Position numbers and translations under genes: made by a program. A DNA stretch of 40,248 nucleotides, taken from positions 1 through 40,248 of the forward strand of contig LWCA01000210.1 in the NCBI GenBank assembly GCA_001642005.1, read 5' to 3'. How positions within the stretch are numbered: position 1 is the first letter of the stretch; each line of letters opens with the position of its first letter. Shown here piece after piece: positions 1 through 10,357 of the stretch. The DNA comes from Intoshia linei. Its lineage: Eukaryota; Orthonectida; Rhopaluridae. Below the pieces are notes generated by a model. The model ran no database searches. It was not told the origin of the DNA and saw only the letters and a list, made by a program, of their open reading frames with translations.

Positions 1-2420
1 TTTAATATCCTTTTTCTGATCTTTATTACGTTTATTTTTTTATTGGCGTGTATTAATTAATTTGGCGTTTTAATAAAAAATTTAGCTTATTTTTCAATAA
101 TTTGGCTTACGCAAAATAATATAATGATTTATATTTTGTTTCACAAAATTTTAAAAGATTTTGAAGACCCTTAAAATAAATGTAAATGTTAAAAATATTA
201 CATTAAAAACCCTACAAAATTTTAAAAATTGAAACCCACAAAAATTTGGTCAAAAAGTCAATACAGTTGTATCAAAATTAAAAACCATTTTTTCTAAAAT
301 TCATTATAATGAATTCGAACAATTTGAATAAAATAATGAACTTCCATAATCTTTACAACGGCGTAGTCATAATTTTACAAGAAATCATTGACTATTAAAA
401 AAATTTATTATTGACGAGTCTGATTTTATTGTTTGTTTGATTGTTTTTAAGATCATATATTCGTTGTCTAATAAATTAAAACGTCGGCTCTCGGCAGAGC
501 TAGCTGCTGTTTGAACGAAGTATATAACTTCAAACTGGCTACTTTATATACGTAAAGATTAGTATGATACAGTTTCCTCGGGATAAATCAGATTAGTACG
601 TAAATAACTTGCTAAACAGAAATTTCAATTCAAACCAAGAGAATATTACAAACGCTACTACATTGATTGTAATTGACGCATAAAAATTAAAGTGATATGG
701 GATCTAACAAATGAACGCCTCAAAATTTCACGGATTACAAATTTTTAAAAATCATGAATTTTTGAAAATAATTTATCGTAATTTGGTGTTGGCATAATAT
801 AAACTGAAATAATGATAAAATTACTTTGCGTAGACTTTTCGGTATATAAGTATTTTTGATATCTAAAAGCAATATAGATGAATGGATAAATGTATATTTG
901 ATAAAGTGCACCTACTGTGCTAATTCAAACTAATGCCGGAGTCTGGTGAAATTTGGCCCCATAAACGCAATTTAAAGTTGTGTATTTACTGATATTCAAC
1001 GCAATTTTATGTATTCAATGTATAGTAACATTGAGGAGTAAACAGAAACAATTTTGAATAAATTAATTCTCAACTATTGTGTATTGTATACACACAGGTA
1101 ACAATTGAAAATAATACAAGCAAAATGTAAAATATTAATTATAGTAAGCAAGCTATCCTTGGCAAAATAATAGATTAAAATTAATTACATGGAAAAATTA
1201 TGACTATATGAGTTGTGTGAATGAATAACTGATCAATGGATATATCGAATTTATAGCTATGCAATGTAGATTCAAAAATGTGTCTAAATACAACAATTAC
1301 TAAAAAATATAAAACACAATCAAAACTCGTGTATAATATTACAAAGTTTGCAATTAGCAGTCGTGCACAAAAATGAATATTGATTTTTGAAAACAGTGAA
1401 ACAAAACAAAAAAAGCATAAATAATCAACATGTTGGTGTTTTATACAATAGAATGTATATTTAGAGTCCAATTGTATAAACTTTTTTCAGTAAATATAAA
1501 TTTATTTATCTGTTTTCAATTTCGAGTTATTGTTCTAAATACGAAAATAATTCATTTATCAAAGTAACCTAGAGCAAATAAACGCGGTACAGGTAATCCT
1601 AACCATACCCAATTCGCTCATATATTGAAACGATAATTACGGAGTATAACTGTCAACTTTTGCTTCATTACTAACAAATTCTAGTAGTATTCGGGTTCGT
1701 AGTTGTATCAAATTGCGAAAATAATTAAAGTACAAAATTTGAAGCAAATTGTAATGTTCAGAAACGCGTCCTAATAAATGAGCACATTGTTTAAAAATTT
1801 GGCTTGCATATATCACAATAATGATATATTATTCTCCTAGAGATACATTACTCTTGGAAATTGCAAATACATTTCGAGATATTAAAGAACACAATATTTT
1901 ATACATTTCCAGCCAGAGTATCGTAGGAATCAAATTTATTCCTATCAACTTTTCAGACTCAATTTACAAATTTAAGCATGCGCCAATGCTACGAAATTTA
2001 TAATAAACGGTATTTAATTAAGTTGAAACCAACGTTCCCTCAATGCAGCTCTAACACAAACACGTTAAAATTATAATTTCTGGATTTAGTCTTGCTCAAT
2101 CGCATAATTATAAAACTATAGTATATTTATTGATTATGACAAAATTGTTTAGAAATTTGCATTTTAAACAGATTTAAATGTTTACTCTTTAGGTTAATAA
2201 AGGGTCGTTTCATTTCATTGATTAGTTGAACGTGTAACCAAAACTTTTGTTAAATCAAATTTTCCGAATAAATATTTATTTTTATCATTTACATTTCATG
2301 TATCAATTACTGCATCCGTATGAAATTACATACATATATTCATCAACATTATTTTTTACTGGTTTACATTAATAGATGTAGTTTAGGGAAGTTTTCTAAC
2401 ACCGAGAGTACACTGGTATA
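1..2420. other. AT-rich intergenic stretch, no gene seen
   Basis: I see no convincing coding exon here. Around 480-560 there is a copy of the short dispersed repeat that also ends the copies near 9.7, 15.9, 22.4 and 34.75 kb; it is recognisable by 'cagagctag' followed by a stretch ending in 'acgtagtacat' in the better copies. A 60-codon ATG ORF at 1821-2003 has no splice or family support. Confidence 0.5.
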
Positions 2421-2428
2421 TACTATAC

Positions 2429-3015
2429 CAGTGGTTCCCAAACTTTTTCCACCATGGACCACGTGCCACAAAAAACCCCTTAATCCTGAACACGTCACTA
2501 AGTTAATATTTATATTTTTTTATTATATATTCCCCTCCTTAAATCGAAAATTATACATTAATTTCAAACAAACTTATGACGAACTACCAGTGCCGAACGT
2601 ACCGTATTCGAGATCCTTCTACCGAGGGATCTCGACGATTTTTTTTTAAAATGGGGGCTTAATTTACTAAATTAAGCATTAAAAAAATTCTTGAAATGTC
2701 AACTCAAGAGTTTAGAAAGGTGCATATGGTTATATGATCTTATAATTCGTTTACAAATTTTTTTTACGCGGCTATTTTTCATTTCAGGAGTGACCACGAG
2801 CTTACTAGGTTCGGTTTTGAAAACTATTATCGAACTAAGTTAAATCGTTAATTAGATTAAATTTAACGCGCGATTCAGTAAATTTTAATTTCATTTTGAT
2901 TAAATGACGTTTACGTTCACTAATAATAATAAATAATCAATAATATTCTAATTTAATATTATTGTTAAAAAAAGTTTATCTTCATTTTATTTAAAATTTT
3001 TCTTGTGGACCACTT
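2429..3015. mobile_element. hAT-type MITE with target-site duplication
   Basis: The left end reads CAGTGGTTCCCAAAC, a classic hAT terminal inverted repeat. The right end is a worn inverted copy (cttgtggaccactt). It is flanked by near-identical 8-bp direct repeats, tactatac at 2421-2428 and tactataa at 3016-3023, matching the 8-bp duplication hAT transposases make. There is no transposase inside, so it is non-autonomous. A perfect 9-bp hairpin (TCGAGATCC at 2608-2616, GGATCTCGA at 2627-2635, 10-nt loop) lies within it. The weak right terminus is the main doubt. Confidence 0.6.
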
Positions 3016-3689
3016 TACTATAAACCGGTAGCTATCTAATTATGCCTTGTTAAAATTGATATATTGATTTCAGATTGCATTTCTGCTAGGCTAATAGAAT
3101 TGATTCATTTAAGGCTATAAATTATTCTTCACAAGTTTCATTTTGAATTTAATGCAGTTTTTCTCACCCTTTTTTACTACATTACTTATTTTTCCATTAC
3201 CCACAATATTTTTTTAATTGTATATTTGATGGCCAGGTTCTTAGAATAAGAGCCATATAAATTTTTTCAAAACTAAAATTATTTCTGTTATTTAAAAAAA
3301 AAAGAAATTGTGTTTTTAATGTGAAAGACTCAATGTATGTAAATCTAACTTGCACAAAAACATCAGTCTCAAAATTGTATTAAAATTTTGAAATTTGATT
3401 TTCGTAAAACAGTTAATTAGTTAAATAAAATGTGACACATATATTATATTTAACAATCAATATTAATTGATTACATGACTCATTATTTAGGAAAATTTAT
3501 ATTTTATACGTTATTGTGCATGAGACGCAAAAAAATAAAAAATTTCGTGATTACCATGAATAATATCAAATTAACCACTCGTGGGTTACCCATTATATTT
3601 TTAAATTGGAGGATGAATATTTACTTTTTCATTATTAATGAAATTTTTTGTGTTTACAGCATATAACTATCATTTCTTATTTTTTTAAA

Positions 3690-4380
3690 ATTCTAGGGCT
3701 CTTTCCATTTTTAAAAAAATAGTTATATAGTGAAAACTGTCTTTTTTGAGGTTGCCATTTATGATAAGGCCCAATCATTGTTTTATTTCAAAAAAATTTT
3801 AAAAAATAAATTATTGCAATATTTCATTACATTATATTTTACTTACAATAATTACAATACTTAAAATTAATCCGTTTTTGAGATGTTTTTCTAAGAAACA
3901 AATTGCTGATATTTAATATTTGACTAAAAAATGAAAGATTCAATTAAATTTTCATTCATTTCGAAGTAGAGGAGACATAGATGATAAAAATTTTTAAATA
4001 GTAATTAAAACAATGTGCCCTCTATGGTAGTGACTTTTTATAATTAATTCATAATGGTAATTAAAAGGTTAGACTCTAACATTTAAAAAATATTGGTTGA
4101 TAATTATCTTAAAATAATAATTATTAATTAATATGTAAAAAATTATGTCACCAGGATTGCGTACATTTCTGAAGTTAAAATTTTGTATTTATATCAACTG
4201 GAATAAGCAGTATCAGAATAATATTTTTTTTCATTATACGACCGATAATTATTTCAAATTTTTTGTTGTTAATAAAATAAAAAAATAAATACTAAAAAAC
4301 TTTTTTGATCATGAAGGCGTCACTTAATCAGATTGAAATTTTTTGTGTTTATGAACTAAATATAACTGTACTACACTGCT
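3690..4380 (-). repeat. Dispersed repeat R1, partial copy
   Basis: Two blocks match, in reverse orientation, the R1 repeat seen most fully at 8474-9612. The block near 3695-3780 resembles 35100-35185. The block 4140-4375 contains the reversed counterparts of 'ttccagttgatataaata' and of 'aagtgacgacttcac'. The copy is diverged and internally disordered. Confidence 0.6.
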
Positions 4381-4383
4381 AGA

Positions 4384-4566
4384 ATTCGACCAATTGAAAA
4401 TGCTCACGCAATTACCAAGCGTGAAGTATTCAAGAATAAGTTCAATTCAAAAAATGCCAACGAATTAGAGGATAAAATCCATTCAGTGATGAAAAACCGT
4501 GAAACCCTTCTAAAATGCATCACTCTCGATTTTAGTCGAAAACTTAGAGTTCTCTGCGATCAATAA
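4384..4566 (+). CDS. Orphan coding segment, possible terminal exon or gene relic
   Basis: There is a 60-codon open frame from ATT at 4384 to the TAA at 4564-4566, preceded by an acceptor-like 'ctgctag'. The predicted peptide is hydrophilic and charged, with a varied composition (for example NAHAITKREVFKNKF and ETLLKCITLDFSRKL). It looks unlike translated AT-rich noise, which here is rich in Phe, Ile and Tyr. I do not recognise the family, and no upstream exon was found because the sequence before it is a repeat. It may be the last exon of a gene with a long repeat-filled intron, or a fragment carried by a transposon. Confidence 0.3.
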   Translation: MRPIENAHAITKREVFKNKFNSKNANELEDKIHSVMKNRETLLKCITLDFSRKLRVLCDQ

Positions 4567-5604
4567 AAACGTAATGGATTATTTTCGAATGTAAAATAGT
4601 AATTAAATATGTAAGTTTAAAATGTTATAACTAGGGCGGTTTATTTTTTAACCTATAAAATAAAAAAATTATGTAACATTATTAACTTATAAAATATCAA
4701 CTTCAAATTGGCAAATGTAAATTTCTATTTTTATTCAAATCGACTTTTATTAAATTTTGGCATTCTAATAATAATACTATATCAATCTATGTCATAAATA
4801 ATATAAAATTAAAATGACTTGTTAAATCGCAAGTGAATGTAAATAATTTTTGGTATAACGTACTTATAATTTATACTATTTTGTACTAACATTTATAAAA
4901 AAAATGTACTTTAAAATCAATTGTTTCACTATGTAACTTCATTAACTTTTAAAATAAAAATGTAACTTTATCACATTTTAATTAGCTAATTAATATGCAT
5001 AATATTAATATCATCATGCTTGTAATAATATGCCGATAAACATATTAAAAATCAACTTTTGGCCGCCCTAGTTATAACTTAATTTATAAAAAATCGATTG
5101 GTCATTAATATATACGCGTTTTAAAAAGTTGCGGAATTAATTAATAAAGTATTCCACAATTTACGTTGTATAAAATTATAAGACTTTCCTAATTTATACT
5201 AAAAATGGTAATTTGTGATAAAATGAGACGTGTAAAAAGGTTAAATCCTGATAATATTAACAATGATGATTAAACAGTGATTGGCTGGTATATATGTACA
5301 TTTGTAATAATTTCATACTAGGTTTTAAGTGTTATGTCAAAATGAACCTAAACATTGATTGAATTATATTTGGTAAAAATAATTGCTGATGTATAAATAA
5401 ATTGAAAATCTATTTAAAATTTAAATAAGTACGTAGGTTTAAATAAAAATGAATAACCTAATATAAAAAAATGATCTAAATTGAATATTAATAATGGAAC
5501 AACCAATCTAATCAAAAATGGTTACGTAAGTTAAAAACGTACATATAGTGTATAAATTTTAAACGTAATCAAGATAAAAATTCATAAATCAAACATAAAA
5601 CGAG
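4567..5604. other. AT-rich intergenic, no gene seen
   Basis: Very AT-rich sequence with many in-frame stops. One 22-codon ATG frame around 5206-5274 reads MVICDKMRRVKRLNPDN and then stops after five more residues. It could be a small exon of the ORF at 5605, but I find no convincing splice pair linking them. Confidence 0.4.
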
Positions 5605-5796
5605 ATGTATATTCAAAGATGTTTAGCTCCTCCAATGTACAGAAAATATGACATGTTTTATAGATATCTTCTTGAAGAAGTAACTGAAATAGACACCAAC
5701 AATTCAGTAAATCTGTGGAAGCCTACAAAGCAAAGAGGAATAATGAAAAAAAAAAATACCAAATTAAAAAAGAAAAAAAAAGTTACATTCCAATAA
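5605..5796 (+). CDS. Doubtful small basic protein ORF
   Basis: A 63-codon ATG ORF. The first half is mixed and plausible (APPMYRKYDMFYRYLLEEVT). The C-terminus is a poly-lysine run encoded by A-rich sequence. An AATAAA overlaps the stop. There is no family resemblance and no confirmed splice partner. It could be the terminal exon of a short gene or chance. Confidence 0.25.
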   Translation: MYIQRCLAPPMYRKYDMFYRYLLEEVTEIDTNNSVNLWKPTKQRGIMKKKNTKLKKKKKVTFQ

Positions 5797-6328
5797 ATTT
5801 TTATTAATACATAATCTTTAATCGTACTAAATAATAATTAATAAACGAAACACATAAAATACCTTGACCCATCCCATCAATTTACTATTATCCTTAAAAC
5901 AACGACGGCAAATATGCATATGGTATTTTCTGATTATAGCATGAGTGTTTCGGCAGACACGACTAAATATTATTTTTGAAAAAATATTATGTATTATTAT
6001 TACCATTGTCGTGAACCAGGACCATATGTTCGTGTATGCGAATACCAGATATTTAAATAACCCATTTTGTTCTTTGAATGATTAATGAAAATAATTTATC
6101 GCTCAACGTGTATGATAAAATTAACCTTTATTTATTCTTCCAGTTAAATTCAAATAATTTAGTTAGTTACATTGAATAAATATTGGAACAAAAGTTTAAA
6201 ATTAAAAATTCATAATGATTCAGCAGTTTTACCGACAATTTCAAATTGACAAATTTTATACAACATAATTTCGATTGGTGGAGTCAATTTTTCGTAATAT
6301 CTGATATATTTACTCATTGACGTTTATT
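5797..6328. other. Intergenic, nothing recognised
   Basis: No exon or repeat copy recognised. It includes the 3' flank of the kinase gene on the minus strand. Confidence 0.4.
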
Positions 6329-7465
6329 TCAATACGATAAAGTTAACTCTAAACCTATCTTTGCACTCATGCGATCCAAAGGATTTAACTGTAAACATGA
6401 TTGAATCATATTGGTAATTGACATATTTCTAATTTCATCCAATAAGTAAATGTGTAATTTATAATATTGTGTCTGTAAATTTTGAAGACAATGGTAATAT
6501 TTGTAGCTAGATGAACCTGGTAAAGTTGTCTCATTTACAGAACCTAAATGAGAAAATACCAGATCCATTTGATTTCGATAACTATTTCCGTTAAATAATA
6601 ATTTTCCAACAAAAATTTCGTAAATTATCAAGCCGAGTCCCCATATATCAATATTTTTAGTGTACTGTTTTGCACCGAGGAGAATTTCGGGTGGAGCATA
6701 CCACCATGAATTAATTTTAACATCTTTGGCGAAGTCAATGGAACAATCATATCTAAATATTTTTTTAAATTGTAAATTCATTTTTTTTTAATTCCCCTAC
6801 GTTGATAATCCAAAATCTATAATTTTTATAGTTTTATTTTTAGAGAACATTATATTTTCTGGTTTAAAATCCCTGTGAACAATCTAAAGTTTTTTTAAAA
6901 AAATTCATTTATATATATACATTTTTGTGATGTATATATGATAATCCCGTAATAATTTTATAAAACAAATTATTACGTTTTTTCAGTGTCAACAAATCAA
7001 AATTCTTTTTTATATAATCGGAAAAATTATGTGGACAATATTCCATAAGTATTGAAACTTTGAGAATACTGTCGTCTATTTATTTTTTATTAATTGAAAA
7101 TATATAATTATACCATTAGCGCAATAAAAAGAATGAAATTTAATAACATTTTCATGGTTAAGCTTTTGTAATATTTCAATTTCAGATTGAATTTTTGAAG
7201 GAATCTATTTTTTTATAAAGAGTAATTCAATTTATATCTTTTTTGTTACTTTTCGCATCTTCTTTTTAGTCCAAATTGAAATTTGCTTACATGCCAAAAT
7301 GTTTTTTTTCGGAGTTGTGCATTTGTGAACCCTTCTAATATAATATAAGTGTATGTAGTTGTTTCATACTTTGATAAATCTATAAAAATACCCATATGCT
7401 CCAGATCCGATAAATATTAATTTAAATTTATTTTCTAGTATACCAATTTTAGTAAAATTTTCCAT
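6329..7465 (-). CDS. CDK-like (CMGC) serine/threonine protein kinase
   Basis: Six exons on the minus strand: 7465-7392, 7334-7250, 7204-7114, 7075-6921, 6883-6801 and 6752-6329. Introns are 57, 45, 38, 37 and 48 nt, all GT-AG, and the phases join to give 303 residues. The product is a minimal kinase domain: glycine loop GSGAYGRV (20-27), beta-3 lysine in ILACKQI (K41), alpha-C glutamate E61, HRDFKPEN (138-145), DFG (158-160) and YAPPEILLG (about 181-189). The start MENF, the APPEILLG block and the length resemble CDK1/2-type kinases. The PSTAIRE helix is replaced by IPSKIQSEIEIL, and the activation loop lacks an obvious T-loop threonine, so cyclin binding and activation by phosphorylation are uncertain. 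All catalytic residues are present, so it is probably active. It could be a divergent cell-cycle CDK or a lineage-specific CMGC kinase. Confidence 0.85.
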
Positions 7466-8473
7466 TTAAATATTTAAAATGTTGGTTAGTATCAATGACA
7501 TTGATACATTATAACTATTCAGAATTCAGAACTACGTATTCAGAAATGGTAAGGATATTAAGTGTTGTAGTCATAAATATTTTGAGATAATTTAGCTCGA
7601 AGGTATATAAAATTGAACCAAATAGTATTTCCGTTTATCCGGGTAAATAATGCTTTGTGGATTTGCAATACATTTGAACTTATTTTGTACATAAGAATTG
7701 AATTATTTGTGAAACACTAATGATTTTAAGTGTGTCAAATATATAACCCTAAACTAGAAAATGATACATTATACGTGTCTTGTTGATTAAATTTTAATGT
7801 ACATAATATGTATTAATATTTCAAAGTTTAATCTTCATGAAGGTTGTTAGTCTTATTATATTATATTATAGGTTAGACTCATACCTATTGACCTGAAATT
7901 TTCATTCAATTTATTAAAACGCCAACTGTGACCTCAAAGTACATAAGAAGTCTAAGAGCTGAAAAATTAAATGCAAAAATGATAAAATTTTTAAAATACG
8001 ATTAATAATGTAAATGTTTAAATCTCGCTTTGACGTAATTTCTGTAATATGGAACCTCATTTTTCCAAATTGAGCATTCAAAAAATTATATTCTTGACAT
8101 AACTTGTGGATATCATAACTATTTTGTGTTAAATTTAAAATATTAAATCGAGCCTTAGAGATAGGGTTACCAACATTATTATTATTAGTTATCCGAGGTT
8201 CGAATTTTTGAGCGAAGCGTGTTATTTTTTTTATTAATTAAAAAATTTTTTGGGCCTCTTTTTCAAAAAACTTCCTTTATTAAATATTTTGAAAAATTGG
8301 ATTTTTTCAGGATTCGTTGTTAAAAGATATTAATTACGTTCGTTTTTTCTTAGGAATTTTACTTTCAGATACATATTTTCGGCTTAAAATTTATTCCAAA
8401 TAAACTAAAAGTGATACCACGTATTTTTCTGGCCAGTGTAAGTTAGGAGCTATCTGATCCGAACTTATATAAT
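7466..8473. other. Intergenic upstream of the kinase gene, with repeat pieces
   Basis: No exon seen. The stretch 8380-8445 (ttattccaaataaactaaaa, then ctggccagtg) is a partial copy of the arm of the foldback element at 10008-10260. The GGTTCGAAT near 8200 has a T-loop look but no cloverleaf around it. Confidence 0.45.
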
Positions 8474-9612
8474 ATGCGACGCGATTTTTGTTTGTGTGTG
8501 TGTGTTTGTGTGTCCTACTTTATTGAAATAATTAGCACTCTTAGAATTTTTTAAAGACCACATTTCAATTACAGTTTTTTTCTGGGACGTATAAGATAAA
8601 TTTCAACCTTCCAATTTCACATTTTAAGGGTCAAAAACCCCTGTTGTCTTTCTTTTTGAAAAGCAAACGAGTTAGAGAATTCAAAAAAATATCTATTTGT
8701 TCAAAACCACAAATTCTCTTCTTTTTTTTTAATGAAAACAGCCCTAGAATTTAAAAAAATTTACAGGTGGTAGAGTTGTATCATGTTAACACACATAAAA
8801 AATTTCAATTCGAATAAGTGACGACTTCACGGTCAAAAAAGCATTTTAGTATTCATATATTTTTTTTCCGAAATATTTTATTAAAACAAAAAATATGAAA
8901 TAATTAACGGTCCGAAAATTTAAAAAAAGGATTATTCTGATAGAGCTTATTCCAGTTGATATAAATACAAAATTTCAACTCTAGAAATCTACACATTCCC
9001 GGTGAAAAATAGTTTTTAATATATTATCAACCAATATTTTGATTAAAACCAAAAATTGAAAAATTTTTAGACAACAATTGTTTTTTTAATTTTTTTTAAT
9101 TAATCATCATACTGTATTCATTTTGTCAAATTATTCAACCATTCAAATCTTGAGTAGACAATCCAATTTTTTTATAAAACAAGAAAAAAGGCCAAAAGTA
9201 TGGACACATTTTTAACACATCATATTTATACATTAAAATCCTTTGCAATAACGGTAAAATTTGACTTTAATATTTATAAAGTGAAGATTCAATTAATTAT
9301 TGATACACAATTGGTATTTTTAAGTATTTATTAAATTGGTACTGAATATACATTTGTATGTCATCACATTGAAAATGACAAAATAGGTTTTTATAATGAT
9401 ATTTTTTCTGGAATTTATGCTATTTATGACAATTTTTAGGATTGGACTGTTTTTACTTTATTTTTAATATTATACACATTCTGTCTAATAAATTAAAAAA
9501 ATTGATAATAATTTTTTTTTAAAATTCTTTACGCAAATGTTAACAAAACAAAATTAAGATGGAATAATTCACTTTAAAATAAAACGTAATGTGATATCAC
9601 TGGGAACCACTC
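8474..9612 (+). repeat. Dispersed repeat R1, the longest copy
   Basis: This is the reference copy of a non-coding family found in several places here. Landmarks in order: a (GT)n run at about 8491-8513; 'attacagtttttttctggga' near 8570; 'cagccctagaattt' near 8742; 'aagtgacgacttcacggtc' near 8817; 'ttccagttgatataaata' near 8951; then a right edge with GGGAACCACTC at about 9602-9612, a hAT-like terminus, followed by ctttaaag. No ORF. Other copies: 3690-4380 (-), 15321-15750 (+), 21205-21525 (-), 25915-26145 (+), 34862-35185 (-). Confidence 0.65.
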
Positions 9613-9775
9613 CTTTAAAGGATTGATAATATTGAATAGTAGGATTTTTAAGTTAGATTTTCAACCTTAATTTATTTTTTTGGTATAATAAAAGAGTGCC
9701 GTCGGCATAGCTAGGTGCTGTTTGTACGTAGTACATAGCAGTCAAGCTAGTATGGTATAGTTTGTGAAAAGATTT
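9613..9775 (+). repeat. Dispersed repeat D, adjoining R1
   Basis: Contains 'aggattgataatattg', then 'tttttttggtataataaaa', then a GC-richer end with 'catagctaggtgctgtttgt' and 'acgtagtacat'. The same R1-D junction recurs near 15755 and, reversed, near 34860. The GC-richer tail alone recurs near 480-560 and 22335-22400. Confidence 0.6.
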
Positions 9776-10007
9776 TTAGGGGCCTATTTTTACTTTTTAG
9801 GTGAATCGAGCTGGGTAGGTTAGGCTCTGAGTATTACTCATCATAATGTTCGCATTGTAACAAATTTTACATTGAGATATTATAAAATAATTTTGGACGA
9901 TACGAACTGGAATTTACAATTAAATGTATAGGGCTCTATGAGGTAGTTGTTGTTTTTTTAAAATGAGCGGATATTAAACTTGGAAATGTGTATTTTTTAA
10001 TGTTTTA

Positions 10008-10260
10008 TTTAAAGTGGCCAAATTAAAATTAGTACTATCAATTTTAGTTTGTTTGGAATAAATTTTAAGCCGAAAATTTTTTTTCGTAATCATAGATAAG
10101 TAGTTTTGGCTTTACATTTATATCCAAATAAACTAAAATTAATAGTACGTATTTTTTCTGGTCACTTTAATTTTAATCCAAAAATACTTATTGATCACGA
10201 ATAAAAATTTATTCCAAATAAATTAAAATTGATAGTAGATATTAAATCTGGTCACTTTAT
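10008..10260. mobile_element. Foldback MITE upstream of NXT
   Basis: The left arm (10008-10065) begins taaagtggcc, continues through 'actatcaattttag' and ends at 'ggaataaatttt'. The right arm (about 10205-10260) is its inverted copy: aaaatttattccaaataa, then aaaattgatag, then ggtcacttta. Arms are about 55 nt, with a third partial arm in the middle (near 10123-10170). The element ends about 100 nt before the NXT start codon, so it may supply promoter or 5'UTR sequence. Confidence 0.65.
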
Positions 10261-10357
10261 TTTATTAAATATCTGACCATTGTAACAATTAAAAATCGTT
10301 AATAATAAAATTTCTATAACATCGAATACATCTAAATAAAGTATTATTTATAGTAAA

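Noticed and set aside
1181-1471. 96-codon minus-strand ORF
   Set aside because: Composition (Phe, Ile, Cys, Tyr, His) is what random AT-rich DNA gives; no splice signals or family resemblance.
2320-2649. 109-codon plus-strand ORF
   Set aside because: It runs across the left terminus of the hAT MITE at 2429; not a gene.
3475-3666. 63-codon plus-strand ORF
   Set aside because: Low-complexity translation of AT-rich DNA with no family match.
8190-8215. tRNA-like GGTTCGAAT
   Set aside because: No matching acceptor, D or anticodon stems could be folded around it.
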